From CAYFSC01 sp964345695 (lineage in GTDB: Bacteria; Bacteroidota; Rhodothermia; Rhodothermales; Salinibacteraceae): a stretch of 7,172 nt of DNA. Below are positions 1-6,480 of this stretch, piece after piece; the first letter of the stretch is position 1, and each line of letters opens with the position of its first letter. A model generated the notes under the pieces. That model was not told where the DNA came from. It worked only from the letters and a program-made list of their open reading frames with translations, and searched no databases. A program made the translations under genes and the position numbers. Location of the stretch: positions 1 through 7,172 of the forward strand of contig CAYFSC010000156.1 of the NCBI GenBank assembly GCA_964345695.1, in the 5' to 3' direction.

Positions 1-148
1 TCATGGCGGGTGTGTCGAGAATTGTTACGCGTTGGTTTTCTGCCGGAGGGCGTCGGTAAGAAAGGCGCTGGAATGGAACCGCCGCGGCGAGAAATGGCTA
101 TGAACACGCTGTTGATCGGCTGCTTCTCTCCCCACGACGATTTCACTC
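1..148. other. Non-coding leader upstream of the first propeller gene
   Basis: No convincing gene is seen here; short open frames that cross the stretch continue into the coding region beyond it in the wrong frame. I looked for a promoter. The best candidate boxes are weak: TTGGTT at 32-37, and TAAGAA at 57-62 with a spacer of 19, which is too long. I therefore do not call one. The promoter of the gene starting at 149 probably lies here, but the sequence does not show it clearly. Confidence 0.5.
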
Positions 149-2524
149 ATGCAACGACTCCGTCTTCTTTGCCTTGCCCTCGCGCTTACTGTCGGTCTGG
201 CCCCGGCGTCTCTGGCGCAATCCACCTCCGATGCCGAAGCGCAACTGAACGGATTCAGCCGCGCGCTGGCCTCCACCGGCACCACCGTGTTCGTCGGCGA
301 ACCGCAGACTGCGCACACTCCCGGACGCGTGCATCTGTACGCTGCCGACGCGGAGGGGGCATGGTCGCAGACCGCCACTCTGGAAGCGCAGGATGGCGCG
401 GTTGGCGACGGCTTTGGATCCGCGCTGGACGCAGACGGCACGACGCTCGTCGTCGGCGCGCAATCGTCCGGCGCCGCGTACGTCTTCACGCAGGACGGCG
501 ATGCCTGGTCGCAGGCTGCGCGCCTGACGCCGCCCGACAGCGCCGCCGGGTACGGAACCAGCGTGGCCGTAGCCGGCAATCAGGTGTTCGTCGGCGCGGC
601 CTCGCAGGACACGCTGGGAGCTGTTTTCGTGTATGAACGCCAGAGCGACGGCACCTGGACCTCGACGTCCCGGCTCGTGGGCAGCAGCGTGAAGGCCGGC
701 GACCGCTTCGCAGCCACGGTCGCCGCTCGCGGCTCTCACCTGCTCGTGGGCGCTCCGCGAAAGAGCGGCGGCACCGTGTACGCCTTCCACCGCGACGAGA
801 GCGGAACGTGGACCGAACGCGAAACGCTCTCGAGCCGCCTCGACGGCGACACGCGCTTCGGATCGACCCTGCAGATGCACGGCAGCCAGGCTGTCATCGG
901 TGCGCCGCGTGCCGTAAGCGCGACAGGCCTGGTGCGCACCTACAGCCGGGCGGCCGACACAGCCCGCTGGGAGGCCGACGGGCAGCTGCTTCCGTTTGAC
1001 GGCGGCTCCCGCCACCTCTTCGGCAGCGCCGTCGCCATCGACAGCAACGGCGTGTGGATCGGTGCGCCCGGCGCCTCGAGCCGCACCGGCGCGCTTTACC
1101 GCTTCGAGAAGGACGCCGAAAGCGGTACGTGGATGGCCTCCACGCGCCTGCAGCACCCGGAGGTCGAAGAAGGCGACATGCTCGGCATGACGCTTGCCTC
1201 TACGGGCCAGCACGTGGCCGTGGGACTGCCCGGCGACGACTACGGCGCCGGCACCCTCGCAATGTACGATGGCGCTGCTGAATCGTGGTCTCCCACGGAA
1301 CTCCTCGTCCCCAGCGGCACCGACGCCCTCAGCGCCCTTACCGGCTCGGAGCGCCCCTGCACCGACGGCGACGTGGAAGGCTTCGACTGCAAGAATGTCG
1401 ACATGCTTGCCTTCCTCCCCGTCGATGAGATCGGCGGCGGACGCGGCGTGCAGGTGAACGACATCTGGGGCTGGACCGACCCGCAGACCGACCGCGAATA
1501 TGCCCTCGTGGGCCGCGTGGACGGCACCTCGTTCGTCGACGTCACGGATCCCACCGATCCGGTCTTCCTCGGCGACCTGCCGAAGCACGAAGGCTCGCAG
1601 GGCAGCGTGTGGCGCGACATCAAGGTGTATGAGAACCACGCCTACATCGTCGCCGACAACGCCGGGGACCACGGCATGCAGGTGTTCGACCTCACGCAGC
1701 TCCGTGATGTGGAATCGGGCGAGGCGCCCGTCACCTTCGAGGCCACGACGCACTACGACCGCGTCAACAGCGCGCACAACGTTGTCATCAACACCGACAC
1801 AGGCTTTGCCTACATCGTCGGTGCGGGCGGCGGCGGCGAAACATGCGGCGGCGGCCTGCACATGGTCAACATCCAGAACCCGACGCAGCCCGAGTTCGTC
1901 GGCTGCTTCGCCGACAAGGGCACGGGCCGCACCGGCACCGGCTACACGCACGACGCGCAGTGCGTCATCTACAACGGCCCCGACGCTGAGCACCAGGGCA
2001 AAGAGATCTGCTTCGGCGCCAACGAAACGGCCGTGAGCATTGCAGACGTGTCGGACAAGGAGAATCCGACCTCGATCTCGACGGCCTCCTACCCCGATCA
2101 CGCCTACGTGCACCAGGGCTGGCTCACAGAGGATCACCGCTACTTCTACCTCAATGACGAGCTCGACGAGATCCGCGGCCTGGCCGACAAGACGCGGACG
2201 CTCATCTGGGACGTGACCGACCTCGACGATCCGCAGCTCGTCGACGAGTTCCTCCTCTCCGAGCCGTCGACCGATCACAACATGTACATCAAAAACAACG
2301 TGATGTACCAGTCCAACTACGTCAGCGGACTGCGGCTCGTGGACGTCAGCAATCCCACCCAACCGAAGGAGGTGGGCCACTTTGACACGGTGCCCTGGGG
2401 CGACAACGGACCCGGCTTCGGGGGCACGTGGAGCAACTACCCGTTCTTCGAGAGCGGAACCATCGTGATGACGAGCATGAGCGAAGGGCTCTTCGTCCTG
2501 AAGAAGTCCCAACAGGAGCTGTAA
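149..2524 (+). CDS. Exported two-domain beta-propeller protein: FG-GAP blades plus choice-of-anchor-B / LVIVD domain
   Basis: A 791-residue protein. Residues 1-23 are a signal peptide (MQRLRLL, a hydrophobic core, then SLA before Q24), so it is exported. Residues about 35-390 hold seven repeats of about 50 residues, each with an FGS/YGTS-like opening, a VxVGAP-like strand and a W-containing strand; together they would make one complete seven-bladed FG-GAP-type propeller. Residues about 400-790 match the choice-of-anchor-B family, with LVIVD-type strands such as SFVDVTDPTDP (461-471), GLHMVNIQNPTQP (569-581) and GLRLVDVSNPTQP (727-739), and the conserved THDAQCVIYNGPD (600-612). All six cysteines of the mature protein (404, 414, 566, 586, 605, 621) lie in this second domain, which suits disulfides outside the cytoplasm. 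Many family members end in a sorting or anchor segment; this one stops at KKSQQEL with none. The ATG at 149 is chosen because the signal peptide follows at once; there is no Shine-Dalgarno. Substrate and role are unknown; adhesion or ligand binding at the surface is an inference. Confidence 0.92.
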   Translation: MQRLRLLCLALALTVGLAPASLAQSTSDAEAQLNGFSRALASTGTTVFVGEPQTAHTPGRVHLYAADAEGAWSQTATLEAQDGAVGDGFGSALDADGTTLVVGAQSSGAAYVFTQDGDAWSQAARLTPPDSAAGYGTSVAVAGNQVFVGAASQDTLGAVFVYERQSDGTWTSTSRLVGSSVKAGDRFAATVAARGSHLLVGAPRKSGGTVYAFHRDESGTWTERETLSSRLDGDTRFGSTLQMHGSQAVIGAPRAVSATGLVRTYSRAADTARWEADGQLLPFDGGSRHLFGSAVAIDSNGVWIGAPGASSRTGALYRFEKDAESGTWMASTRLQHPEVEEGDMLGMTLASTGQHVAVGLPGDDYGAGTLAMYDGAAESWSPTELLVPSGTDALSALTGSERPCTDGDVEGFDCKNVDMLAFLPVDEIGGGRGVQVNDIWGWTDPQTDREYALVGRVDGTSFVDVTDPTDPVFLGDLPKHEGSQGSVWRDIKVYENHAYIVADNAGDHGMQVFDLTQLRDVESGEAPVTFEATTHYDRVNSAHNVVINTDTGFAYIVGAGGGGETCGGGLHMVNIQNPTQPEFVGCFADKGTGRTGTGYTHDAQCVIYNGPDAEHQGKEICFGANETAVSIADVSDKENPTSISTASYPDHAYVHQGWLTEDHRYFYLNDELDEIRGLADKTRTLIWDVTDLDDPQLVDEFLLSEPSTDHNMYIKNNVMYQSNYVSGLRLVDVSNPTQPKEVGHFDTVPWGDNGPGFGGTWSNYPFFESGTIVMTSMSEGLFVLKKSQQEL

Positions 2525-2534
2525 CGCTCTGAGC

Positions 2535-2576
2535 GCCTCCCGGACCTGCGCGCTAGAGAAGTAGGTCCGGGAAGGC
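2535..2576 (+). terminator. Terminator-like hairpin after the first propeller gene
   Basis: TCCCGGACCT (2538-2547) pairs perfectly with AGGTCCGGGA (2563-2572). A G-U and a C-G pair extend the stem inward, leaving an 11-base loop. GCC/GGC (2535-2537 with 2574-2576) extends it outward past a one-base bulge at 2573. It begins about 11 bases after the stop codon at 2524. No T-run follows, so it is not a canonical intrinsic terminator. It could act as a U-poor terminator, as an mRNA 3'-end stabiliser, or bidirectionally. Confidence 0.5.
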
Positions 2577-2742
2577 CCTATTGCCGATGTTCGTCCAGGA
2601 GGACGACGGGGGCGTGGAAGCATGGCGAGGAACTGCGCATCTGCTGAGAATGGCGAACCGCCGACTCTCAGTTCGTCCGCCGTTCCTGTCCCCTCCCGGC
2701 CGTTCTCTGTCGCTTGCCTTCCTGCATCGACTCCACTCCTCC

Positions 2743-3810
2743 ATGCGCTACCTGCTGTCTTTCGTCACACTGTCCCTTCTGCTTCTTGCGACCGGCCCGG
2801 CCGCCGCACAGAGGACAAGTCCGAAGCTGTACGTGTGCAACCAGGGGGAGGCCACCGTGTCCGTCATCGACATGGAGAGCCAGTCGGTGGTCGAAACAAT
2901 CGACCTGACCGAGCTGGGCTTTTCGGAGAACGCCAAGCCTCACCACACGCTCGCCGAGCCCGACGGGTCGCACTGGTACGTGACCCTCATCGGCGAGAAC
3001 GTCATCCTGAAGTTCAACGCCCAGAACGAGCTGGTCGACCGGGTTGCGTTTGAAGTGCCAGGCCTCTTGTCCCTGCATCCCACGCGCGATCTGCTGCTCG
3101 TGGGCCGCTCGATGAGCGCCGTAAACCCGCCGAAGCGCATCGGCATGATCAGTCGATCGGACCTGTCGGTGCAGCAGGTCGACACGTTCTTCCCGCGCCC
3201 GCACGCTCTCACGGCCGACGCCAAAGGCACCTACGGATATACGGCGAGCCTGGCGGCGAATCAGCTCCTGAGCGTCAACCTGGAAACGCAGGACACCCGC
3301 CTCACCAACCTCGGTGGCGTGACACAGACCCTCGTGCAGTTTGCTCCGACGCCAGACGGCAACACGCTGATTGCCGGCGGGCAGATGACGGGCCAGCTGC
3401 TGCTTTTCGACACGAGCCAGCCGCCGGCGGTCACGGTGCGCGACACCGTCCAGGTCGGCGCGCAGCCGTGGCATCCGGTCGTCTCGGCCGACAGCCGCAC
3501 GGCCTACGTCCCCAACAAAGAGTCGCACTCGATCAGTGTCGTCGATCTGGAGAGCGCGACCGTCACCGCTACGATCACCGGCGAGGGTCTGGCCCAGCCG
3601 CATGGCGCAGCCCTGTCGCCCGACGGCCGCTACCTGTACGTGTCGAACAACAACCGCAAGGGCACCTACACGCCCTCTGGCGACAACCCGAATGCGGGCA
3701 CCGTCACGGTCATCGACACGCAAACGAACGAGATCGTGAAGGTCATCGAGGTGGGCACCTACCCGACAGGTGTCGGCACGTGGGGCGGACAGCACGCCGT
3801 CACTCCGTAG
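2743..3810 (+). CDS. Exported YncE/YVTN-family beta-propeller protein
   Basis: A 355-residue protein. The reading frame stays open upstream to a TTG at 2581, but I place the start at the ATG at 2743 because a clean signal peptide follows: MRYLLSFVTL, a leucine-rich core, and AAA before Q23. The mature part is a string of YVTN-type blades: LYVCNQGEATVSVIDMES (29-46), HWYVTLIGENVILKFN (77-92), AYVPNKESHSISVVDLES (254-271), PHGAALSPDGRYLYVSNN (286-303) and GTVTVIDTQTNEIVKVIEVG (319-338). These are hallmarks of the YncE / cytochrome-d1-like propeller superfamily. No haem-binding CxxCH motif is present and the only cysteine is C32, so an electron-transfer role is not supported. Histidines recur at blade junctions (H67, H68, H112, H154, H244, H287). 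It lies 218 bases after the first propeller gene, beyond a terminator-like hairpin. The ligand is unknown. Confidence 0.9.
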   Translation: MRYLLSFVTLSLLLLATGPAAAQRTSPKLYVCNQGEATVSVIDMESQSVVETIDLTELGFSENAKPHHTLAEPDGSHWYVTLIGENVILKFNAQNELVDRVAFEVPGLLSLHPTRDLLLVGRSMSAVNPPKRIGMISRSDLSVQQVDTFFPRPHALTADAKGTYGYTASLAANQLLSVNLETQDTRLTNLGGVTQTLVQFAPTPDGNTLIAGGQMTGQLLLFDTSQPPAVTVRDTVQVGAQPWHPVVSADSRTAYVPNKESHSISVVDLESATVTATITGEGLAQPHGAALSPDGRYLYVSNNNRKGTYTPSGDNPNAGTVTVIDTQTNEIVKVIEVGTYPTGVGTWGGQHAVTP

Positions 3811-3844
3811 TTTCCGGTTTTGGGTTTCGGGTTTTGGGTTTCGA
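3810..3844 (+). repeat. Heptamer array A: five GGTTTYG-like units on the stop codon of the YncE-like gene
   Basis: Read on the minus strand, the units are TCGAAAC, CCAAAAC, CCGAAAC, CCAAAAC and CGGAAAC, five heptamers in register. On the plus strand a 14-base unit (GGTTTTGGGTTTCG) occurs twice with no mismatch, at 3816-3829 and 3830-3843. The outermost heptamer uses the last G of the TAG stop codon, so the array begins inside the stop. Related arrays lie at 6457-6477 and 7069-7089. Confidence 0.85.
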
Positions 3845-3889
3845 GACGTCCGCGACATAGAGGATTGCCGCTCGGTCTCGCGGATCAGC

Positions 3890-3989
3890 GACCGGTCGGG
3901 CGGACATCCGTAGGACTGGTGACGGATGCCCCGCGATGGATGCCCCTGACTCACGACCCGCCCCCGCCACCACGAAGTGCGGACCGGTC
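3890..3989. promoter_or_regulatory. Candidate regulatory region upstream of the FG-GAP lipoprotein gene
   Basis: The 209-base gap between the second and third propeller genes holds several small repeats. The palindrome GACCGGTC occurs at 3890-3897 and again at 3982-3989. GGATGCCCC occurs as a direct repeat at 3924-3932 and 3938-3946, with starts 14 bases apart. CATCCGT (3905-3911) pairs with ACGGATG (3922-3928) as a 7-bp inverted repeat. Binding sites for a regulator would look like this, but so could chance in G+C-rich DNA. No clear promoter boxes are visible. Confidence 0.25.
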
Positions 3990-4019
3990 GAACCTGAGCA
4001 ACGACCCACCACCTGCCGT

Positions 4020-5855
4020 ATGCACCGTCTGCTGTCGCCGACCGCCGTTCTCGCTCTCGCGCTGCTCGTCGCCGGATGTGCCGGGAGCGCACGCACCGGA
4101 GGCGACGCGCCACCCGCATTTCCGGACGACTATCGCCGCGTGGTGGCGCCGTCCTTCCCGGTGCTGGACACAACGGGCCAGCCCTTCACGCAGCCATTCT
4201 ACGGCGGGCTAAATGCCCCCATCCCCCAGTTTGCCGACGTGGACGGCGACGGCGACTCCGACCTGTTCATCCAGGAACGCACCGGCGAGCTCGCCTTCTT
4301 CGAGCGCGTGACCGACGGCGACTCGGCGCGCTACGTCTGGCGCACCGATCACTTCCAGGACCTGGAGTTCGGCGAGTGGGCCCGCTTCGCCGACCTCGAC
4401 CAGGACGGCGACCCCGACCTGCTCGCCGAGCGGCCGTACAGCTACATGCAGGTCTACCGCAACGATAGCGCGCCGGGTGACCTTCAGTTCACGAAGGTCG
4501 TCGACTCGCTCCGCGCACCCGACGGCACGCCCATCTTCTCCGATCGGCAGAACATTCCCAACGTCACCGACATCGACTGCAACGGACGGCTCGACCTCTT
4601 CCTCGGCAAGCTCGACGGCACCATCGCCCGGTACGAAGCGACCGACTCGACGGGCCTCCCCCGATTCCAGAAGGTCACCGAGCAGTTCGAAGGGATCGAG
4701 ATTGTCAATCAACAGATGATGTCGGCGCGCCACGGGGCCAACACCCTCACCTTTGCGGACGTGGACGGCGACGGCGACGAGGACCTCTTCTGGGGCGACT
4801 TCTTTGAGCCGGGGCTTCTGCTCATCGAAAACACCGGCTCGTGCACCGCGCCCGACCTGACCGGCGACCCGGAGCCGTTCCCGCCGTCCGATCCCCTCGC
4901 CACAAGCGGCTACAACGCCCCGGCCGTCGCCGACTGGGGCGACGACGGTGACCCCGACCTCTTCGTGGGCGTCCTCGGCGGGGCGTTCGACGCCAACACG
5001 ACGCTCTCCGACAACTTCCACTTCTTCCGCCACACCGCCGACGGCTTCACGCACGAAACCGGGCAGTTCCTGGGCGCGCTCGACGTCGGAAGCGAGAGCA
5101 CCGTGGCCACGGGTGACCTCGACGGCGACGGCGACCTCGATGCATTGGTGGGCAACAAGATCGATCCGCAGCACACGCAAACGTCCCGCGTCTACGTTTT
5201 GGAGAACACAGGCGCGCCGACCGCTCCCTCGTATCAGCTGCGCGGTGCACTGGATGGCCTGCCCACGGCCTATCATTTGGCCCCGGCCCTCGGCGACCTC
5301 AACGGGAACGGCACGCTCGACCTGATCCTGGGCACCTGGGGCGGGTCGGTTCTGCACTACACCGGCGACGGAGACGGCACCTTCACGAAGGCGGCCGACC
5401 CGCTTCTGGAACTCCCGCGCGGCAGCAACGCCGTGCCTGCCCTCGGCGACCTCGACGACGACGGCGACCTCGACCTGGTCGTGGGCGAGTCGGCCGGGAC
5501 GCTCACCTACTACCGCAACGACGGATCGCCCTCTGAACCGGACTTCGTGCTTGCGACGGAGACGTTTGCCGGCGTCTCGGTCGACAACCGCAGTGCCCCG
5601 GCGCTTCACGACGTGGACGGCGACAGCGACCTCGATCTCCTTGTCGGAACCAAGACGAGCGGCTTCGTGCTGGTCCGCAACACCGGCACGCCCTCTACCC
5701 CGCAGTTTGCCGACCCTCGCCCGGTCGACCTTGGCGCGCCCCGTATCGCGGCTCCCACCTTCGCCGACGTCAACAGTGACGGAACACCCGATCTGGTGTC
5801 CGGAAGCGATGGCGGCGGGCTCGTTCTCTTCCTCGGCAACGGACTCAGCAATTGA
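4020..5855 (+). CDS. Surface lipoprotein with ten FG-GAP/VCBS calcium-binding repeats
   Basis: A 611-residue protein. I start it at the ATG at 4020 because a lipoprotein signal follows: MHRLLSP, a hydrophobic core, then the lipobox VAGC with C20 as the lipidated cysteine. An in-frame ATG at 3936 would add 28 residues with no signal character. The mature protein has ten DxDxDG-type loops, starting at D73, D125, D184, D247, D305, D366, D426, D477, D531 and D583, spaced 51-63 residues apart. Each is followed by a DLxxG-like strand, as in FG-GAP/VCBS and integrin-alpha propeller repeats that bind calcium. Several repeats also carry an N-T/D-G-S/T/A-P segment (for example NTGAPTAP, 396-403). Outside the lipidated cysteine there are only C186 and C274. 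It is probably anchored in the outer membrane with the propeller exposed. Adhesion, polysaccharide binding or protein scaffolding are possible; no catalytic motif is seen. Its 3' end overlaps the convergent gene by 11 bases. Confidence 0.92.
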   Translation: MHRLLSPTAVLALALLVAGCAGSARTGGDAPPAFPDDYRRVVAPSFPVLDTTGQPFTQPFYGGLNAPIPQFADVDGDGDSDLFIQERTGELAFFERVTDGDSARYVWRTDHFQDLEFGEWARFADLDQDGDPDLLAERPYSYMQVYRNDSAPGDLQFTKVVDSLRAPDGTPIFSDRQNIPNVTDIDCNGRLDLFLGKLDGTIARYEATDSTGLPRFQKVTEQFEGIEIVNQQMMSARHGANTLTFADVDGDGDEDLFWGDFFEPGLLLIENTGSCTAPDLTGDPEPFPPSDPLATSGYNAPAVADWGDDGDPDLFVGVLGGAFDANTTLSDNFHFFRHTADGFTHETGQFLGALDVGSESTVATGDLDGDGDLDALVGNKIDPQHTQTSRVYVLENTGAPTAPSYQLRGALDGLPTAYHLAPALGDLNGNGTLDLILGTWGGSVLHYTGDGDGTFTKAADPLLELPRGSNAVPALGDLDDDGDLDLVVGESAGTLTYYRNDGSPSEPDFVLATETFAGVSVDNRSAPALHDVDGDSDLDLLVGTKTSGFVLVRNTGTPSTPQFADPRPVDLGAPRIAAPTFADVNSDGTPDLVSGSDGGGLVLFLGNGLSN

Positions 5856-6240
5856 CGGACAGCCGTCCGTCTCTTTCGTTCGTGGCGTTCATGGCGCCGG
5901 TTGCCTCGGTGTCCAGCGCGCGGTTCAGCGCCGTGAGGTCGGCCTTCAGGCGCTGGATGAGCGTGCCCCGGGTGTCGCTGTCCAGCGCATCGTAGCAGCC
6001 GTTCTGGAGCGCCGCCAGCGCCCGGCGATGGTGCCGCCGCGCCCGGCGCAGATCGTCCGGCGGACACTTCTGCAGAGCGCGGGCGGCCTCCTCGACCGAG
6101 TCGGCCGAATCGCCAATGGGCATTCGCACCGCGTATCGGTCGTCGGCACGCCATTCCGACGACGGAGGCGACTCAGACGAAGACGTCGAGGAATCGGTGT
6201 TCGTGGAACGACGCGAGCGAAGAAAGAAGGAGGTGCCCAT
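5845..6240 (-). CDS. Uncharacterised small helical protein
   Basis: I do not recognise this 131-residue protein. Residues 11-30 are a Ser/Thr-rich, acidic low-complexity segment. Residues about 45-112 look helical and highly charged, with DSADSVEEAARALQK (44-58), an Arg/His-rich patch DLRRARRHHRRAL (63-75) and LIQRLKADLTALNRAL (94-109). There is no signal peptide or membrane segment, so it is probably cytoplasmic. Cysteines are at 59, 82 and the very last position (131). The start is uncertain: I prefer the ATG at 6240; an internal ATG at 6123 would give 92 residues, and the frame is open upstream to a TTG at 6480, but that stretch looks non-coding. Its codons favour G or C at the third position, as in the neighbouring genes, which supports coding over the competing frames here. 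Its stop lies inside the end of the convergent lipoprotein gene. An RNA- or DNA-binding role from the Arg/His patch would be a guess. Confidence 0.6.
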   Translation of the reverse strand: MGTSFFLRSRRSTNTDSSTSSSESPPSSEWRADDRYAVRMPIGDSADSVEEAARALQKCPPDDLRRARRHHRRALAALQNGCYDALDSDTRGTLIQRLKADLTALNRALDTEATGAMNATNERDGRLSVNC

Positions 6241-6332
6241 GCGTGTCGCGGAGTCCAGAGTGAGAAGGATGTGTCTCCGCGGACCGATGCTTCCCGCGGT
6301 TCGGAAGCGCTTACAATGCAACCAACCTGTTT

Positions 6333-6357
6333 GTTCTCGGGATTGGAAGAAGAGAAC
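6333..6357. promoter_or_regulatory. Inverted repeat upstream of the small minus-strand gene
   Basis: GTTCTC (6333-6338) and GAGAAC (6352-6357) form an inverted repeat with a 13-base spacer, about 93 bases upstream of the minus-strand start at 6240. It sits in the most A+T-rich stretch of the 6241-6480 gap, where the promoter of that gene would be expected. This fits an operator for a dimeric regulator, but six-base arms are short and the call is weak. Confidence 0.2.
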
Positions 6358-6392
6358 GTTTTCACTGTGCGACGATGATGTGAAGCGGTGGG

Positions 6393-6424
6393 CGAGAGAG
6401 CGTGTGGACGAGAGGGCGTGTGGG
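6393..6424 (+). repeat. Two-copy 16-base tandem repeat
   Basis: CGAGAGAGCGTGTGGA (6393-6408) is followed directly by CGAGAGGGCGTGTGGG (6409-6424), with 14 of 16 bases identical. A decayed third copy may follow from 6425. It lies in the gap between queF and the small minus-strand gene. No function is apparent; replication slippage is the simplest origin. Confidence 0.5.
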
Positions 6425-6456
6425 CGAACGGTGGCTGTGGACTGGGAACTCACAAT

Positions 6457-6477
6457 CCGAAGCCAGAAACGAGAAAC
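6457..6477 (+). repeat. Heptamer array B: three CCGAAAC-like units just after the queF stop
   Basis: Units CCGAAGC, CAGAAAC and GAGAAAC follow each other in register on the plus strand. The array ends three bases from the queF stop codon (6481-6483, minus strand). In the sense of queF it therefore reads as GTTTC-rich 3' sequence, the same sense as array A relative to its upstream gene. GAAACGAGAAACC (6466-6478) recurs exactly in array C. Confidence 0.75.
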
Positions 6478-6480
6478 CAA

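Noticed and set aside
33..39. A single heptamer-like GGTTTTC-type sequence near the window start
   Set aside because: One unit without in-register neighbours is expected by chance.
143..2623. An 826-codon open frame on the minus strand opposite the first propeller gene
   Set aside because: Its product is low in complexity, rich in V, A, R, G and H, with no domain; the plus strand gives a signal peptide and clear propeller repeats. Long antisense frames are common in G+C-rich coding DNA.
2581..2742. An N-terminal extension of 54 residues to the YncE-like protein
   Set aside because: It would bury the signal peptide inside the protein, begins with TTG right after the hairpin, and has no conserved character.
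3810..3844. A CRISPR array or telomere-type repeat
   Set aside because: Units are seven bases with no spacers, and only three to five copies per site; no cas gene is present.
2668..4173. A 501-codon minus-strand open frame across the second propeller gene and the following gap
   Set aside because: It is Arg-rich with no recognisable motif and runs through the intergenic repeat array, while the plus strand encodes a well-formed exported propeller.
4209..5609. A 466-codon minus-strand open frame inside the lipoprotein gene
   Set aside because: It is the antisense shadow of the repeated DxDxDG coding, which gives V/A/E/R-rich pseudo-repeats.
5551..6378. A plus-strand open frame running past the end of the lipoprotein gene
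   Set aside because: Its product is Arg/Ala/Ser-rich without domains and it is out of frame with the lipoprotein; the minus-strand 131-residue frame is more protein-like.
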